Assembly: GCA_030628325.1 (NCBI GenBank)
Contig: DAOVRB010000065.1
Span: forward strand, 1 to 6,452
Source of the DNA: Methanomicrobiaceae archaeon
GTDB taxonomy: Archaea > Halobacteriota > Methanomicrobia > Methanomicrobiales > Methanomicrobiaceae
Direction of reading: 5' to 3'
Length of the DNA stretch: 6,452 nt
The notes under the pieces: generated by a model
Database searches by the model: none
What the model was told of the DNA's origin: nothing
The model's input: only the letters and a program-made list of their open reading frames with translations
Program-made: the position numbers and the translations under genes
In this document: positions 6,247 through 6,452 of the stretch, in pieces
Layout of the letters: each line of letters starts with the position of its first letter
Numbering within the stretch: position 1 is the first letter of the stretch

Positions 6247-6452
6247 ATGGAGGACAAACTGATAGAACCATCCTATCTGCTTTGAATGCTCTGGAGATCC
6301 GTCCCGCACATCGCACAGAGGAAGGCGGCGTTTCTGCTCTTTGGGAAAAAACAGGAGCCCTACCTGTCGGATGCCGTGCTTCGTATCGGTCGGTTCAAAG
6401 ACGGCGCAACCATCATAGGAGATCGCTGGATTGCCGGGAACCTTTTCCACCA
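6247..6452 (+). pseudogene. Broken AlbA_2/Schlafen-like ATP-binding regulator fragment (COG2865 type), runs off right edge
   Basis: In the frame starting at ATG 6286, AAFLLFGKKQ (6325-6354), then AVLRIGRFKD and DRWIAGNLF near the right edge match the pattern I know from the middle of AlbA_2-containing ATP-binding proteins (typical form: LTNAGxLLFGK...xRIARFKG...GNLFEQIE). The frame is open to the edge. Upstream, the related-looking piece DRTILSALNALEIR reads in another frame (from 6261), and the frame of the main match carries a TGA at 6283-6285. The N-terminal AlbA_2 domain is missing entirely, since 6148-6246 is AT-rich and non-coding. This points to a truncated gene with a frame disruption between roughly 6300 and 6325. 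The composition returns to the GC-rich level of the operon at the left. The rest lies outside the window, so a functional downstream product started at 6286 cannot be excluded, but it would lack the first domain. Confidence 0.5.

Noticed and set aside
6238..6450. Minus-strand open frame of 70 codons at the right edge
   Set aside because: The opposite strand reads as a recognisable AlbA_2-type segment (LLFGKKQ, GNLF), so this is antisense noise.

Overview
The window looks like a piece of a methanogenic archaeal genome, most likely Methanomicrobiales or a close relative. The evidence is an archaeal-type pterin gene (MptE family), a radical SAM protein of a type I associate with methanogens, a TrkA_N-DHH phosphoesterase, AT-rich TATA-like elements and a methanogen-type transposase fragment. 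No RNA gene or CRISPR array was seen. All family assignments come from reading motifs, not from a database search.

Region 1 (1-3406) is a compact, moderately GC-rich, all-plus-strand cluster of housekeeping type: (i) a DHH phosphoesterase whose 5' end lies outside the window, (ii) an MptE-like 6-hydroxymethyl-dihydropterin diphosphokinase, and (iii) a radical SAM enzyme with a C-terminal helix-hairpin-helix. Each downstream gene starts 11 bases before the stop of the gene before it, and the two junctions are nearly identical, so the three genes are probably one translationally coupled operon.

Region 2 (3407-about 6240) is clearly more AT-rich and looks like an accessory insertion. It holds a small lipoprotein gene (3501-3905), a decayed N-terminal fragment of a transposase on the minus strand (about 3968-4249), and an intact 584-codon SIR2-family gene (4393-6147). 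The SIR2 protein has the NAD-binding and catalytic motifs of the family plus a C-terminal half of about 300 residues that I do not recognise. SIR2 enzymes with extra domains near mobile elements are often anti-phage NADases. This one has no evident partner gene in the window, so it may act alone. Its TATA-like element lies beside the transposase debris and is close enough to the ATG for a leaderless mRNA.

Region 3 (about 6247-6452) returns to GC-rich sequence. It carries what reads as a broken internal part of an AlbA_2/Schlafen-like ATP-binding regulator (COG2865 type): the recognisable reading switches frame and the 5' part is missing. The AT-rich SIR2 segment is thus flanked by a dead transposase on one side and a broken accessory gene on the other, which fits a defence-island or integration hot spot next to a core operon.
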